Part shown: positions 1-8,037 of the stretch, in pieces
Position numbering within the stretch: the stretch's first letter is position 1
Layout of the letters: each line of letters begins with the position of its first letter
Origin: Burkholderiaceae bacterium
GTDB taxonomy: Bacteria; Pseudomonadota; Gammaproteobacteria; Burkholderiales; Burkholderiaceae_E
Direction of reading: 5' to 3'
Length of the DNA stretch: 32,125 bases
Assembly: GCA_016710525.1 (NCBI GenBank)
Contig: JADJVQ010000076.1
Coordinates: 1 to 32,125, forward strand
The notes under the pieces: model-generated
Databases searched by the model: none
Seen by the model: the letters and a program-made list of their open reading frames with translations, nothing else
Told to the model about the DNA's origin: nothing
Made by a program: the position numbers and the translations under genes

Positions 1-955
1 CATCGGCACCGTGCGTATCGCGCACCCGCTCGAGCTTTTGCGCAATCTCATCGAGCGCCTGGTCCCAGCTGATGCGCTCGAAGCGTCCCTCGCCGCGTTC
101 GCCAACCCGCTTTTGCGGGAACTGCAGCCGGTGTTCGCTGTGGTAAAGCTGCAGCATCAGCTGCGATTTGGGGCAGACGCGCCCCTGGAACAGCGGATCT
201 TCGTCGTTGCCCGTGATGCGTACCAGATCCTTGCCATGGAAGTGATACTTGGTGCTGCAGGCGTTGAAGCAGATGTTGCAGCCACCCGGGACGACACGGT
301 CGGCGACCACATCCTGGCGCTGCTCCCGGTAGGGGAAGGCCGCTCGCGAAGCCGCCATCACCGCTTGCGCCGCCGGTGCATCGGCAAACGCGGGCCGCTG
401 CGTTTCGGGATTCCGCCTGACCATCCGTTCGAGATAAACGGTGGCCGGGCCCAGCAGGTAATGATCATTGTCGCGAACCTCCCTGCCCTCGCTCGAAGCC
501 CGCGTCAGCAATTCGTCCCGCGTGCCGAAGCCAATGGCCCGCGTCGGGCACACGCTCGCGCAGGCCGTCGTCTGCCCCTGGGCCCGGCGGTCGGCACACA
601 GGTCGCACTTCACCGCATGGTGGCCCTGCGCGTCGTAGCCCATCGCGCTGTACGGACAGGCGACGACGCACTCGCCGCAGCCGGTACAGCGGTCTTCCAG
701 CACGCTGACCACGCCGCTCACCGGGTCTTTGACGATGGCCTTGGGGTTGACCGGACAGGCGCGCACGCAGGCCGGGCGATCGCAGTGCTGGCAGGCAAGC
801 GTAAAAAAGGCAAGCGACGGCTCGTCGAGCCCGCCCGACCAGACCACCTTGTTGCGAAACTCACCGGGCCCCAGCCGATGCTCCTGTTTGCAGGCCACCT
901 CGCAGCTCTTGCAGCCGGTGCAACGCTCGAGGTCGATCATCAGCGCAAGTCTCAT
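1..955 (-). CDS. Molybdopterin oxidoreductase with fused N-terminal 4x[4Fe-4S] ferredoxin domain (partial, runs off left edge)
   Basis: The first 318 codons are visible, starting at the ATG at 955-953, and the frame is open to base 1. Residues 1-145 form a DmsB/NrfC-like ferredoxin with 16 cysteines in four groups: C12/15/18/22, C55/58/63/67, C90/93/96/100 and C117/120/132/136. After a linker, residues 226-261 carry the C-x2-C-x3-C-x27-C signature (CNICFNAC, then VCPKSQ) that opens the [4Fe-4S] and bis-MGD domain of the DMSO-reductase superfamily. In that superfamily the electron-transfer and catalytic subunits are usually separate proteins; here both are in one frame. No twin-arginine signal is visible, so the enzyme is probably cytoplasmic. 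It starts four bases after the cytochrome b-like gene, its likely membrane anchor. The substrate cannot be told from this part. Confidence 0.88.
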   Translation of the reverse strand, partial: MRLALMIDLERCTGCKSCEVACKQEHRLGPGEFRNKVVWSGGLDEPSLAFFTLACQHCDRPACVRACPVNPKAIVKDPVSGVVSVLEDRCTGCGECVVACPYSAMGYDAQGHHAVKCDLCADRRAQGQTTACASVCPTRAIGFGTRDELLTRASSEGREVRDNDHYLLGPATVYLERMVRRNPETQRPAFADAPAAQAVMAASRAAFPYREQRQDVVADRVVPGGCNICFNACSTKYHFHGKDLVRITGNDEDPLFQGRVCPKSQLMLQLYHSEHRLQFPQKRVGERGEGRFERISWDQALDEIAQKLERVRDTHGAD

Positions 956-959
956 CGGG

Positions 960-1745
960 TCACCATTGTGCAAGATGCCACCAGGTGATCACGCCGCCAT
1001 CGGCCACGTAACCCGCGAAAAAGGTCACCGTCAGGACGTGGATCAGCACGCCCAGAACGAAGATCCAGGCGATCGCCATGTGCAACGGCCGCCACCAGGC
1101 CTGAGCCGCTCCGACCGCCCGCCGGGTGCCCAGCAGTCGGGATTCAGCGCGGGCCAGCCTCTGGTAGGCATACGCCAGGCGCGGCTGGCGCGCGAAGTGT
1201 GAAAGGGTGACCGAGAACGTGCCCTCCTGCGCAGCGGGATCGAGCCGCTCGAGCAGCGCCCGTTTGCGCGCAATCAGCTCGCGCAGTCGTTCGCGGGCAA
1301 TCGGATCAGGCCGCGCGAACGATGGCTGCTTCGTGGAGAACGTTGCCGACATCTGGCGCGAACCCCGCAGTCGAGCCCACACGCCGAGCAGCGCGAGGGC
1401 CACGATGGCCAACAGCAGCAGCGCTGGCGGACGCCGCAGGAACCCGCCCGAATGAATGACGATCAGCACCGCGCCAAGCACCGAGCAGACCACGTGCGCG
1501 TTGAACCACGCCCTGGGGGCGCGGCTGCGTCCGCCCCGCTTGGCGAGAACGAACGCCACCGGAAGCAGCAGCAGCAGCGCCCCGGCCACCCCTGTCAAGT
1601 AGAGTTCGGGGCTGCCGGGCTCGCGCCAGGCGCGTGACAGCCACGGACGCAGCGCAAACCACGCGGCCATCAACACCGCGGCGCCCGCCGTCAGGCGGCG
1701 CAGCCATCGGTCGGTGAGATCGGTATTGAGCGCACGACGGATCAT
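960..1745 (-). CDS. Cytochrome b-like membrane subunit for the molybdoenzyme
   Basis: This 261-residue membrane protein has about five hydrophobic segments, near residues 17-33, 46-68, 82-98, 107-124 and 220-246. Segments three and five hold paired histidines, H84/H98 and H222/H236, spaced 14 apart as in di-heme cytochromes b. A charged loop (about residues 128-215) separates them. Its stop is four bases before the start of the ferredoxin-molybdopterin fusion gene, so the two are probably co-translated. The inferred role is to anchor the molybdoenzyme and pass electrons to or from quinone. It is not an obvious NrfD/PsrC protein, which would have more helices. The ATG at 1745 lacks a strong ribosome site. 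The promoter at 1879-1907 lies about 130 bases upstream. Confidence 0.72.
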   Translation of the reverse strand: MIRRALNTDLTDRWLRRLTAGAAVLMAAWFALRPWLSRAWREPGSPELYLTGVAGALLLLLPVAFVLAKRGGRSRAPRAWFNAHVVCSVLGAVLIVIHSGGFLRRPPALLLLAIVALALLGVWARLRGSRQMSATFSTKQPSFARPDPIARERLRELIARKRALLERLDPAAQEGTFSVTLSHFARQPRLAYAYQRLARAESRLLGTRRAVGAAQAWWRPLHMAIAWIFVLGVLIHVLTVTFFAGYVADGGVITWWHLAQW

Positions 1746-1878
1746 GCCGGCCGATGCGTCATGGCAGTGCCGGATAATTCAAGGCGGCCGGGATGCGCAT
1801 AGTCGGGAATCCTCCGTGCGATGGGGGCCTGCCGTGCTTGGAGGCCACCTGACAGCGACGCCTCCATGACCGCGGACG

Positions 1879-1907
1879 AATGTATCGGCTCCGTCCATTT
1901 TAGTCAA
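1879..1907 (-). promoter_or_regulatory. Predicted sigma70 promoter of the cytochrome b / molybdoenzyme operon
   Basis: Read leftward, a -35 TTGACT (1907-1902) is followed by exactly 17 bases and a -10 TACATT (1884-1879). The -35 lies within the palindrome at 1899-1922, so a repressor bound there would block the polymerase. The same layout occurs at 7245-7273 in front of the tctC operon. Confidence 0.6.
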
Positions 1908-1922
1908 CCCGGTGTACTAAGT
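1899..1922. promoter_or_regulatory. Palindromic operator, probably for the adjacent MarR regulator
   Basis: This is an imperfect inverted repeat, TTAGT..ACC / GGT..ACTAA, centred on base 1910. Its left part, TTTAGTCAACC, is identical in 11 bases to the operator-like palindrome at 7264-7288, and the right part shares ACTAA. It ends 18 bases before the MarR start codon and covers the -35 of the leftward promoter. It could therefore serve both autoregulation and control of the molybdoenzyme operon. Confidence 0.65.
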
Positions 1923-1940
1923 AAGGAATAAACTGAACTG

Positions 1941-2411
1941 ATGCTGACGAAACGACGATTGCAAGCCCTCAAGCGCGAGCGCCAGCACGGGATCGGCCGC
2001 CTGCTGCTTCTGGCGCGCCGCGACTTCCTTTCCCGGCTTGCGCACAAGCTGCACGACAAGGGCGGCGCCGGGCTGGTCCACGCGGCCAGCGGACTGCTGC
2101 CCTTCATCGATCTCGACGGCACGCGCAGCACCGAGCTCGCGCGCCGGCTCGGCATCAGCAAACAGGCCGTCGGCAAGGCGGTCAGGGATCTCGAGAACGA
2201 GGGTCTGCTGACCCGGGCTACGGACACCGCCGACGGTCGGGCATTCCTGGTGCTGTTCACCGACAAAGGCGTCAACTATCTGCTCGAGGTGCACAAGGCT
2301 ATCAACCAGATCGAGCGCGAATACGATGCGGTGGTCGGCCCTGACCAGATGGTGGCGGTGCGTGCCGCGCTTGGCACGATCGTGTACCCGGATCAGGACG
2401 CAGACGGCTGA
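1941..2411 (+). CDS. MarR-family transcriptional regulator
   Basis: A 156-residue winged-helix regulator. Residues about 60-115 hold the helix-turn-helix and wing (RSTELARRLGISKQAVGKAV, then LENEGLLTRATDTADGR), typical of MarR proteins, which bind short palindromes as dimers and usually release DNA on binding an aromatic or acyl ligand. The N- and C-terminal helices would form the dimer interface. A palindrome lies just upstream (1899-1922), and a close copy covers the tctC promoter at 7264-7288. It therefore probably represses itself and both flanking leftward operons. Its 3' end overlaps the tail of the convergent CoA-synthetase gene by 19 bases. An AGGA sequence lies rather far (13 bases) from the ATG. 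The effector is unknown, perhaps a CoA thioester made by the pathway. Confidence 0.9.
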   Translation: MLTKRRLQALKRERQHGIGRLLLLARRDFLSRLAHKLHDKGGAGLVHAASGLLPFIDLDGTRSTELARRLGISKQAVGKAVRDLENEGLLTRATDTADGRAFLVLFTDKGVNYLLEVHKAINQIEREYDAVVGPDQMVAVRAALGTIVYPDQDADG

Positions 2412-4633
2412 ACCGGGCGGCCATGCCGCTCGACCCAGGCCAGCGCCGCCAGCGCCTGCGCGGCCTGCGGAATCTCGTCGTAGACAGCAACCCCGAGTGC
2501 CATTGCTTCGTCACGGTACGTCCGCCGGATGGCGTCGATGGCCGCCGACCCATCGGAGCGCAGCACCAGCACGAACGGCAGCCTGCTCGCCGCCGCATCC
2601 CGCGATCGAAGGACCGCGCGGATCAGGTTGCGCAGCAGCGCCTCATCGTAGTAACCGACAATGACCGGCAGGTTCAGATGCACGACGATGGCATCGATGT
2701 CCCCGGCGCGCTGCGCGATGTCGAGAATGGATCCGACGAGCGCACCCTGATCCTTGGCCAGCACACCGGCCGGCGCATCGATCGGATTGAGCACGCTGGC
2801 GCCGGGCGGCAGGTCAAGCGCCTCGAGTTGCTGGACGATGACCTGCTCGAACGGCGGCACCGCCAGCCCGTATCGCGCAAACGCATCGCAGGCCAGCACG
2901 CTGGTTCCGCCGCCGTTGCCGAACAGGCCGATGCGTCGCGTGGGGCGGGCGTAGTTTGGCGCGATCAGTTGCAGCGTCAGCGCGGTGTCGATGAAGGCGT
3001 CCAGCGTATCGACCTGCGCGACCCCGGTCTGGCGCGCCAGCGAGGCCCACAGCCGCTCGTCGCTGGCAAGCGCACCGGTATGCGACTGCGCGGCTCGCTG
3101 CCCCTGCGTCGAGCTGCCCCCCTTGAGCAGGACGATCGGCTTGGGCTGGCCGCCGTGAACGCGCCTCGACTGCAGGCAGTCGAGCAACGCGCGCCCGTTG
3201 GCGACGCTTTCCAGATACAGGCCGATGACGCGGGTGCCCGGATCGCAGAGCAGCTGATCGAGGACTTCGACCACCGATACATCGGCGCAATTGCCGACGG
3301 TCAGCATGCTGGAGAAGCGAAGGCCGCGCGCCTGCCCTCGGCGCAGCAGATCGACCCCCAGACCACCGCTTTGCGAGACGACCCCGAACGACCCGGGCAC
3401 GTCGACTACATTGTCCATGAAGGTGACCTGCGCGCGCGGCGAATGCACGCCCAGGCAATTGGGGCCGACGACCCGCACGCCCCCCAGGCGAGCACCCTCG
3501 AGCAATTGCGCCTGCAGCGCCTCGCCGCCGGCGACCTCCGCAAACCCGCTGGACACCACCTGCGCGAACGCCAGTTTTCCGGCGGCGCCGGCAAGGCTGG
3601 CCGTAACCCGTGATGCGGGCAGCGCGACATAGGCGTAGTCGACCGCCTCGGGCAACGCCGCCAGCGAGGGATAACACCGAACACCATCGATCTCGGGCGC
3701 TGTCGGATGAATGATCGACAGGCTGCCGGCAAACCCGAATTGCTGGAGGTTGCGGATGAAGGCGTTGCCCAATCCTCCGCCCTCGGTCGAGGCACCGATC
3801 ACGACGATCGAACGGGGAGACAGCAGCCGGCTCAGATCGGCCGAGTCCCGCGCCGCCCCGGGCAGTGGCATCGGGTGCCCCAGAGGACCGCGCAGCGGGC
3901 ACGCCTGCGGGTCGCGCAACAGAATGCGGGCGTCGACCGCGATGCAACCTGTGCTCGACGCGATCAGCGGATTGATGTCGAGCGATTCGATTGCCTGCGA
4001 GTGCCGGATCAGCAGCCCCTGCGCGCCTCCGATCGCAAGCAACGCATCGACCAGCGCCTCCCGGTCCACCGCCGGCCGCCCACGGACACCGGCAAGCAAG
4101 GCAACGCCGCGTAGCGAGTCGAGCATCTCGTTCGCATCGCCGCGGGTGATCGGGCACAGGCGCATGCTGATGTCGTCCAGGACCTCGACCAAGACGCCGC
4201 CGAAACCGACCATGACGGCCGGCCCGAAACTTGGATCGACGTGACCACCGATCACCAGCTCGACCCCCGCCGGGGCCATCTCCTCAATCAGGTAGCCATC
4301 GACGGGCAGCCCGGCGTGCCTTGCCGCGATCGTATCGATCGCGCCCGCCACGCCGGCCGCGTCTTTGAGGCCGAGAATCACGCCGCCACTGTCGCTCTTG
4401 TGCAGCACACTGCCAGACACGAGCTTCGCGACCAGCGGCGCCCGCAGCGATGACACCGCCGCCAGATCCGGCGCGCCACGCGCATCGATGACGCATCCGC
4501 ACGGCACGCGGATGCCCAACGAGGCGATGACCTGCTTGGCCTGCGGCTCACTCAGGCTGGCACGCCCGGCCGCCCTTGCGTCGTCAAGGATTTGCGCGGT
4601 GCGGGTGGCCACGTCACCCAGATCGGCCAGCAT
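2393..4633 (-). CDS. NDP-forming acyl-CoA synthetase, beta-alpha domain order
   Basis: The 746-residue protein belongs to the acetyl-CoA synthetase (ADP-forming) / succinyl-CoA synthetase superfamily. Residues about 25-240 are an ATP-grasp (beta-like) domain, with KSDSGGV near 79-85 and LDINPL near 219-223. Residues about 265-400 are the CoA-binding Rossmann domain (SIVVIGAST, VGPNCLG). The ligase domain follows, with the catalytic phosphohistidine H518 in SHTGALA. Many single-chain relatives have the CoA-binding half first; here the ATP-grasp half leads. The start is the ATG at 4633-4631, which shares one base with the TGA of the carboxyltransferase gene (TGATG), so translation is coupled; the open frame extends further upstream but only as antisense-like sequence inside that gene. 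The likely role is CoA activation of the acid bound by the TctC receptor. The substrate is unknown. Confidence 0.88.
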   Translation of the reverse strand: MLADLGDVATRTAQILDDARAAGRASLSEPQAKQVIASLGIRVPCGCVIDARGAPDLAAVSSLRAPLVAKLVSGSVLHKSDSGGVILGLKDAAGVAGAIDTIAARHAGLPVDGYLIEEMAPAGVELVIGGHVDPSFGPAVMVGFGGVLVEVLDDISMRLCPITRGDANEMLDSLRGVALLAGVRGRPAVDREALVDALLAIGGAQGLLIRHSQAIESLDINPLIASSTGCIAVDARILLRDPQACPLRGPLGHPMPLPGAARDSADLSRLLSPRSIVVIGASTEGGGLGNAFIRNLQQFGFAGSLSIIHPTAPEIDGVRCYPSLAALPEAVDYAYVALPASRVTASLAGAAGKLAFAQVVSSGFAEVAGGEALQAQLLEGARLGGVRVVGPNCLGVHSPRAQVTFMDNVVDVPGSFGVVSQSGGLGVDLLRRGQARGLRFSSMLTVGNCADVSVVEVLDQLLCDPGTRVIGLYLESVANGRALLDCLQSRRVHGGQPKPIVLLKGGSSTQGQRAAQSHTGALASDERLWASLARQTGVAQVDTLDAFIDTALTLQLIAPNYARPTRRIGLFGNGGGTSVLACDAFARYGLAVPPFEQVIVQQLEALDLPPGASVLNPIDAPAGVLAKDQGALVGSILDIAQRAGDIDAIVVHLNLPVIVGYYDEALLRNLIRAVLRSRDAAASRLPFVLVLRSDGSAAIDAIRRTYRDEAMALGVAVYDEIPQAAQALAALAWVERHGRPVQPSAS

Positions 4634-6165
4634 CAGTAGCTCGTCGGCCAGGTGCGCATCAGGTGCTCGCCCACGCCATCGGACAGGCGCAGCCGATGCA
4701 CATCGAGCAGGCGGATCAGACAGTCGCGCGTCTGGACCGGGTTGATCACGGCGTGCGCCGAATGGTTGGCCGCTGCGTCGTACGCCGACGTGCTCTGGCT
4801 CATCTGCTCCAGCAATTCCTGGAAGCGCGCCGGATCGCTCTGCTCGGTGACGCCGTGAACCACGGTGACCGCGGAACGGGGGTCCATGAAATTGAGTTCG
4901 GCCGAGAACCAGCACACGACCTCGTCGGCGTTGCCCCCACCGCCCATGTTCAGCACGGCCTGCCCGTAGGTCTTGCGCATCACCACCGAGATCTTAGGCA
5001 CAGTGACCAGCGACAGCGCGTTCATCCAGTTCATGACCCGGCCGATGGCGCCCTTGCGCTCGCCTTCGACGCCGATCAGAAACCCGGGCTGATCGACCAT
5101 GAACACCAGCGGGATGTTGAACGAGTCGCACAGCACGAGAAAACTGACCACCTTGTTGCAGGCCTCGGGATCAATCGCTCCCCCCTTGGCCATCGGGTTG
5201 CTCGCGACGATGCCCACCGACTTGCCGTCCAGCCGCGCGAGCGCGGTCACGACCGAGCGGCCATAGCGCGGCTTCAGCTCGAACACGCTGCCAGTGTCGT
5301 AGATGAGCGCAAGAATCTTGCGCACGTCGTAAACCTTGGTGCGCGACTCCGGCAGGATGTCGAGGATTCTGGCGGCGTCCTGGCCGGAGTCCGGCGGCAC
5401 CGGGCGCACGGGTGGCGCTTCATGGTGATGGCTCGGCAGGTACGACAGGAACCGACGCACCGCATCGAGCGCCTCTTCGTCTGTGTCGACCGCGAGGTCG
5501 ACCATGCCGGTGACCTCGGTGTGCAGCTGCCAGCCGCCCAGGGCCTCGGGGTCCACAGCCTGCGCGATCGCCATCGAGGTCAGCTTGATGCTCGATACCG
5601 CGGTGATCGCGCCCTTGCGCATCACCACGAAGTCGGCGAGCGCCGCGTACCAGGAGGACGAGCCGTAACAGTGGCCCAGCACCGCCGACACCCAGGGGGT
5701 TTCACGGGTGCGCCGATACTGTGTCGGCCGATCACCCGCGGTGATGCCGGCCGCGCCCATGACGTCGGGCATGCGGGCACCAGTCGATTCGCCGAGGAAG
5801 ACCATCGGCAGACCGCGGCGCGTGGCGACGCCCTTCACGTGCCCGACCTTGGCGGTGTTGACCGGGCTGCTCGAGGCCCCCATGACAGTGAAGTCGTTCG
5901 AAACGACCGCCACGTCCCTGCCGTCGAGCTTCACGTAGCCGGCGATCTTGCCATCAGCCGGCGAGCGATCTCGTGCTTCGGGACGGTTGGAGGTGGCGAA
6001 CAGACCAGTTTCCAGGAAAGTGCCGGGGTCCGCCAACCAGTCGATGCGCTCACGGGCGTTCAGCACGCCTTGCGCTTTGCGCTCGGCGAGTTTATTCGCC
6101 CCCCCCATGGACAACGCCTTGGCGCGACGCTGCTCCAGTTCCTCGATGTGTTTTTCGAAGGCCAT
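4633..6165 (-). CDS. Acyl-CoA carboxyltransferase (carboxylase beta-type subunit)
   Basis: The 510-residue protein is a two-lobe crotonase-fold carboxyltransferase of the propionyl/methylcrotonyl-CoA carboxylase beta family. The N-lobe has the oxyanion region LGESTGARMPD. The C-lobe has VDQPGFLIG, TVPKISVVMRKTYG and a glycine run, NMGGGG. It starts at the ATG at 6165 behind an AGGAA ribosome site, eight bases after the tctC stop, and overlaps the CoA-synthetase start. These enzymes normally move a carboxyl group between biotin on a carrier protein and an acyl-CoA. No biotin carboxylase or biotin carrier gene is present in the window, so it must use partners from elsewhere or act as a decarboxylase or transcarboxylase component. 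The exact acyl-CoA cannot be inferred. Confidence 0.85.
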   Translation of the reverse strand: MAFEKHIEELEQRRAKALSMGGANKLAERKAQGVLNARERIDWLADPGTFLETGLFATSNRPEARDRSPADGKIAGYVKLDGRDVAVVSNDFTVMGASSSPVNTAKVGHVKGVATRRGLPMVFLGESTGARMPDVMGAAGITAGDRPTQYRRTRETPWVSAVLGHCYGSSSWYAALADFVVMRKGAITAVSSIKLTSMAIAQAVDPEALGGWQLHTEVTGMVDLAVDTDEEALDAVRRFLSYLPSHHHEAPPVRPVPPDSGQDAARILDILPESRTKVYDVRKILALIYDTGSVFELKPRYGRSVVTALARLDGKSVGIVASNPMAKGGAIDPEACNKVVSFLVLCDSFNIPLVFMVDQPGFLIGVEGERKGAIGRVMNWMNALSLVTVPKISVVMRKTYGQAVLNMGGGGNADEVVCWFSAELNFMDPRSAVTVVHGVTEQSDPARFQELLEQMSQSTSAYDAAANHSAHAVINPVQTRDCLIRLLDVHRLRLSDGVGEHLMRTWPTSY

Positions 6166-6173
6166 GGCGATTC

Positions 6174-7169
6174 CTATTTCTTCGCGTCGGGCGCGACGAG
6201 GTGCGGCATCGATTTGGCGACCTGCTGCCAGAACGCCGTTTCGGCGACGAGTTGCGCGCGAAACTCCTCCGGCGTGGCGGACACCGCGACCGCGCCGATG
6301 GGCGTGAGCTTGTCCGTGAACGCCGCCGACTCGGCAATCTTCTGAGTCGCCTGCGATAGTCGATTGAGAATCGTCTTCGGCGTGCCTGCCGGCGCCAGCA
6401 GGCCGAACCAGACGGTCGCCTCGTAGTCGATGCCGGCCTCGACAAAAGTCGGCACGCCGGGCAGCACCGCGAGCCGCCGATTCGAGGCAACGCCCAGCGC
6501 CTTGAGGCGGCCACCCTGCAGTTGCGGGATCAGCACCGGCACCAGCGCATAGACCATGTTGACCTGCCCGGAGATTGCATCGGTGGCGGCCGCCGCGCCG
6601 CCCTTGTAGGTCACGTGCAGCAGGTCGATGCCGGCGCGGCTCTTGAGCAGATCGACGTACAGATCGAGCTGCGGGCTGGAGATCGAGAACTTGCCGGGCG
6701 AAGCCCGGGCGGCGGCGACCAGCTCCCTGGGCGTGGAGAACGGCGCATCCTTGTGCGCGGCGACGATGAACGGCACCCGCACTACGGGACTCACCGGATC
6801 GAGCGAGCTCATTAGGTCGAACGGCGGAACCGGCCCGAAGATCGGGTTCAGCACCTGGCCGCTGGTTCCGAACAGCAGTGTATAGCCGTCGGGCCTGGCC
6901 TTGGCGACCGCGTCGGCACCGATATTGGTGGCGGCACCCGGCCGATTCTCGACCAGCACATTCTGGCCGAGTTCTTTGGTCAGAAGCGCGGCGAAGTTGC
7001 GGGCGACGATGTCGGTGCTGCCGCCCGGCGGGTACGGCACGACCAGGCGGATCAGCTGTGCCGGGTAGTCCTGCGCGAGGGTCGGGACCGCCGTCGCAAA
7101 CGCGCAGGCGATCATGGCGAGAAATGCGCGCGTCGTTTGCCAGAGGGCGCCGGATAAACCTGTCTTCAT
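6174..7169 (-). CDS. Bug-type tripartite tricarboxylate transporter substrate-binding protein (TctC family)
   Basis: The 331-residue protein has an N-terminal signal peptide, with a hydrophobic stretch ending at PTLAQ near residue 33. The mature start IRLVVPYPPGGSTDIVAR is a hallmark of Bug receptors, which bind organic acids in the periplasm. The ribosome site GGAG lies five bases before the ATG. It is the first gene of the operon, followed by the carboxyltransferase and CoA-synthetase genes, which suggests that its ligand is what those enzymes process. No TctA/TctB membrane subunits are nearby. Orphan Bug receptors are very common in Burkholderiales and can share transporters or act as sensors. 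Confidence 0.92.
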   Translation of the reverse strand: MKTGLSGALWQTTRAFLAMIACAFATAVPTLAQDYPAQLIRLVVPYPPGGSTDIVARNFAALLTKELGQNVLVENRPGAATNIGADAVAKARPDGYTLLFGTSGQVLNPIFGPVPPFDLMSSLDPVSPVVRVPFIVAAHKDAPFSTPRELVAAARASPGKFSISSPQLDLYVDLLKSRAGIDLLHVTYKGGAAAATDAISGQVNMVYALVPVLIPQLQGGRLKALGVASNRRLAVLPGVPTFVEAGIDYEATVWFGLLAPAGTPKTILNRLSQATQKIAESAAFTDKLTPIGAVAVSATPEEFRAQLVAETAFWQQVAKSMPHLVAPDAKK

Positions 7170-7244
7170 GAACGCTCCAGACGTTTTCGGAGGTGTCGGG
7201 GTTCGATGCCAGGTTCGGGGGGAACGCCGGCATTGCCTGCTGAG

Positions 7245-7273
7245 AAGGTATCGGGCGCATTTTATTTAGTCAA
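7245..7273 (-). promoter_or_regulatory. Predicted sigma70 promoter of the tctC operon
   Basis: Read leftward, TTGACT (7273-7268) is followed by 17 bases and TACCTT (7250-7245), giving a leader of about 70 bases to the tctC ATG. The -35 lies inside the palindrome 7264-7288. The bases around the -10 (CGATACCTT) resemble those at the molybdoenzyme promoter (CGATACATT). Confidence 0.6.
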
Positions 7274-7288
7274 CCTATTTGACTAAAT
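7264..7288. promoter_or_regulatory. Palindromic operator over the tctC promoter
   Basis: A perfect inverted repeat with arms ATTTAGTCAA and TTGACTAAAT separated by five bases. This A+T-rich site stands out in G+C-rich surroundings. It shares TTTAGTCAACC with the site before the MarR gene (1899-1922), so that regulator is the best candidate to bind here. Confidence 0.75.
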
Positions 7289-7526
7289 GCGAACCAGCGC
7301 CCTGTTCGACGAGCCCGGAGTCGTCGGCTAAGGTGAGACTTGGACCCTGAAACTGTGCTGGGCCGACCCGGCGATCTGCGGGTGCAGCCAGTGCCTTGTA
7401 GGATGACGATCGTCGGCAGATGGTGAGCAAGCGCAACCTTGCCGTCTCATCGAACGCCAACAATGGCATACAAGCCGTTCGCCCACAGCACAATCCGAGC
7501 CCCACCGACCCGATGCCCGAGGGGAA
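7289..7526. other. Intergenic region between the tctC promoter and the CBS gene
   Basis: No convincing gene was found between the operator and the CBS-domain gene. The rightward promoter of the CBS gene probably lies here, but no clear hexamers stand out. Confidence 0.4.
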
Positions 7527-7529
7527 ATG

Positions 7530-8021
7530 ATGAGATCCGCCAGCACCACCGTTGCCAGCTTCTGCATCCGGGATGTCGTGATCGTGACCCGCGAGACGCC
7601 CGTCCTGCGATGCGCGCAATTGATGCACGACGAACATGTCGGCGCCGTGGTGATCACCGACGAGATCGACGGCAAACGCGTCCCGGTGGGTATGCTGACC
7701 GACCGCGACATCGCCATCGAGGTCGTGGCATTCGACGTGGCAGCGCAAACCCTCACCGCCGGCGACCTGATGACCGGCGAGCTCGCCACGGTCCGCCTGA
7801 CCGACGACGTGCTGACCGTGCTGGCGACCATGCGCGAGCATGGCGTGCGTCGCCTGCCCGTGATCGATGCTGACAGCAGCCTCGAAGGCATCGTCACGGC
7901 CGACAACGTATGGGAGGTGCTGGCCGAAGCGATCGACGGGCTCGCCCGGCTGGTGCGCTCCGAACAGGCCCGCGAGCGCAAGACTCACGCCGCGCGAACG
8001 GTGCAGGGACAACCGGAGTAG
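7530..8021 (+). CDS. CBS-domain pair protein
   Basis: About 163 residues made almost entirely of two CBS motifs. The first covers roughly residues 14-70, with GAVVITD and VGMLTDRDIAI. The second covers about 80-135, with LMTGELATV, HGVRRLPVID and GIVTADNVW. Such Bateman modules usually bind adenine nucleotides and act as energy sensors or regulatory partners. There is no attached catalytic domain, so the target is unknown. Two ATGs lie in tandem at 7527 and 7530; the second is favoured because it is five bases from the GAGGGG ribosome site. It converges on the histidine kinase gene, with 16 bases between their stops. Confidence 0.88.
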   Translation: MRSASTTVASFCIRDVVIVTRETPVLRCAQLMHDEHVGAVVITDEIDGKRVPVGMLTDRDIAIEVVAFDVAAQTLTAGDLMTGELATVRLTDDVLTVLATMREHGVRRLPVIDADSSLEGIVTADNVWEVLAEAIDGLARLVRSEQARERKTHAARTVQGQPE

Positions 8022-8037
8022 GTTGCCGACCCCGAGG

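Noticed and set aside
11..988. Plus-strand frame at the left edge
   Set aside because: It is the antisense shadow of the ferredoxin-molybdopterin gene, whose cysteine motifs are unambiguous.
4576..6345. A long plus-strand frame opposite the carboxyltransferase gene
   Set aside because: The protein is His/Arg-rich without family features; the minus-strand carboxyltransferase is convincing.
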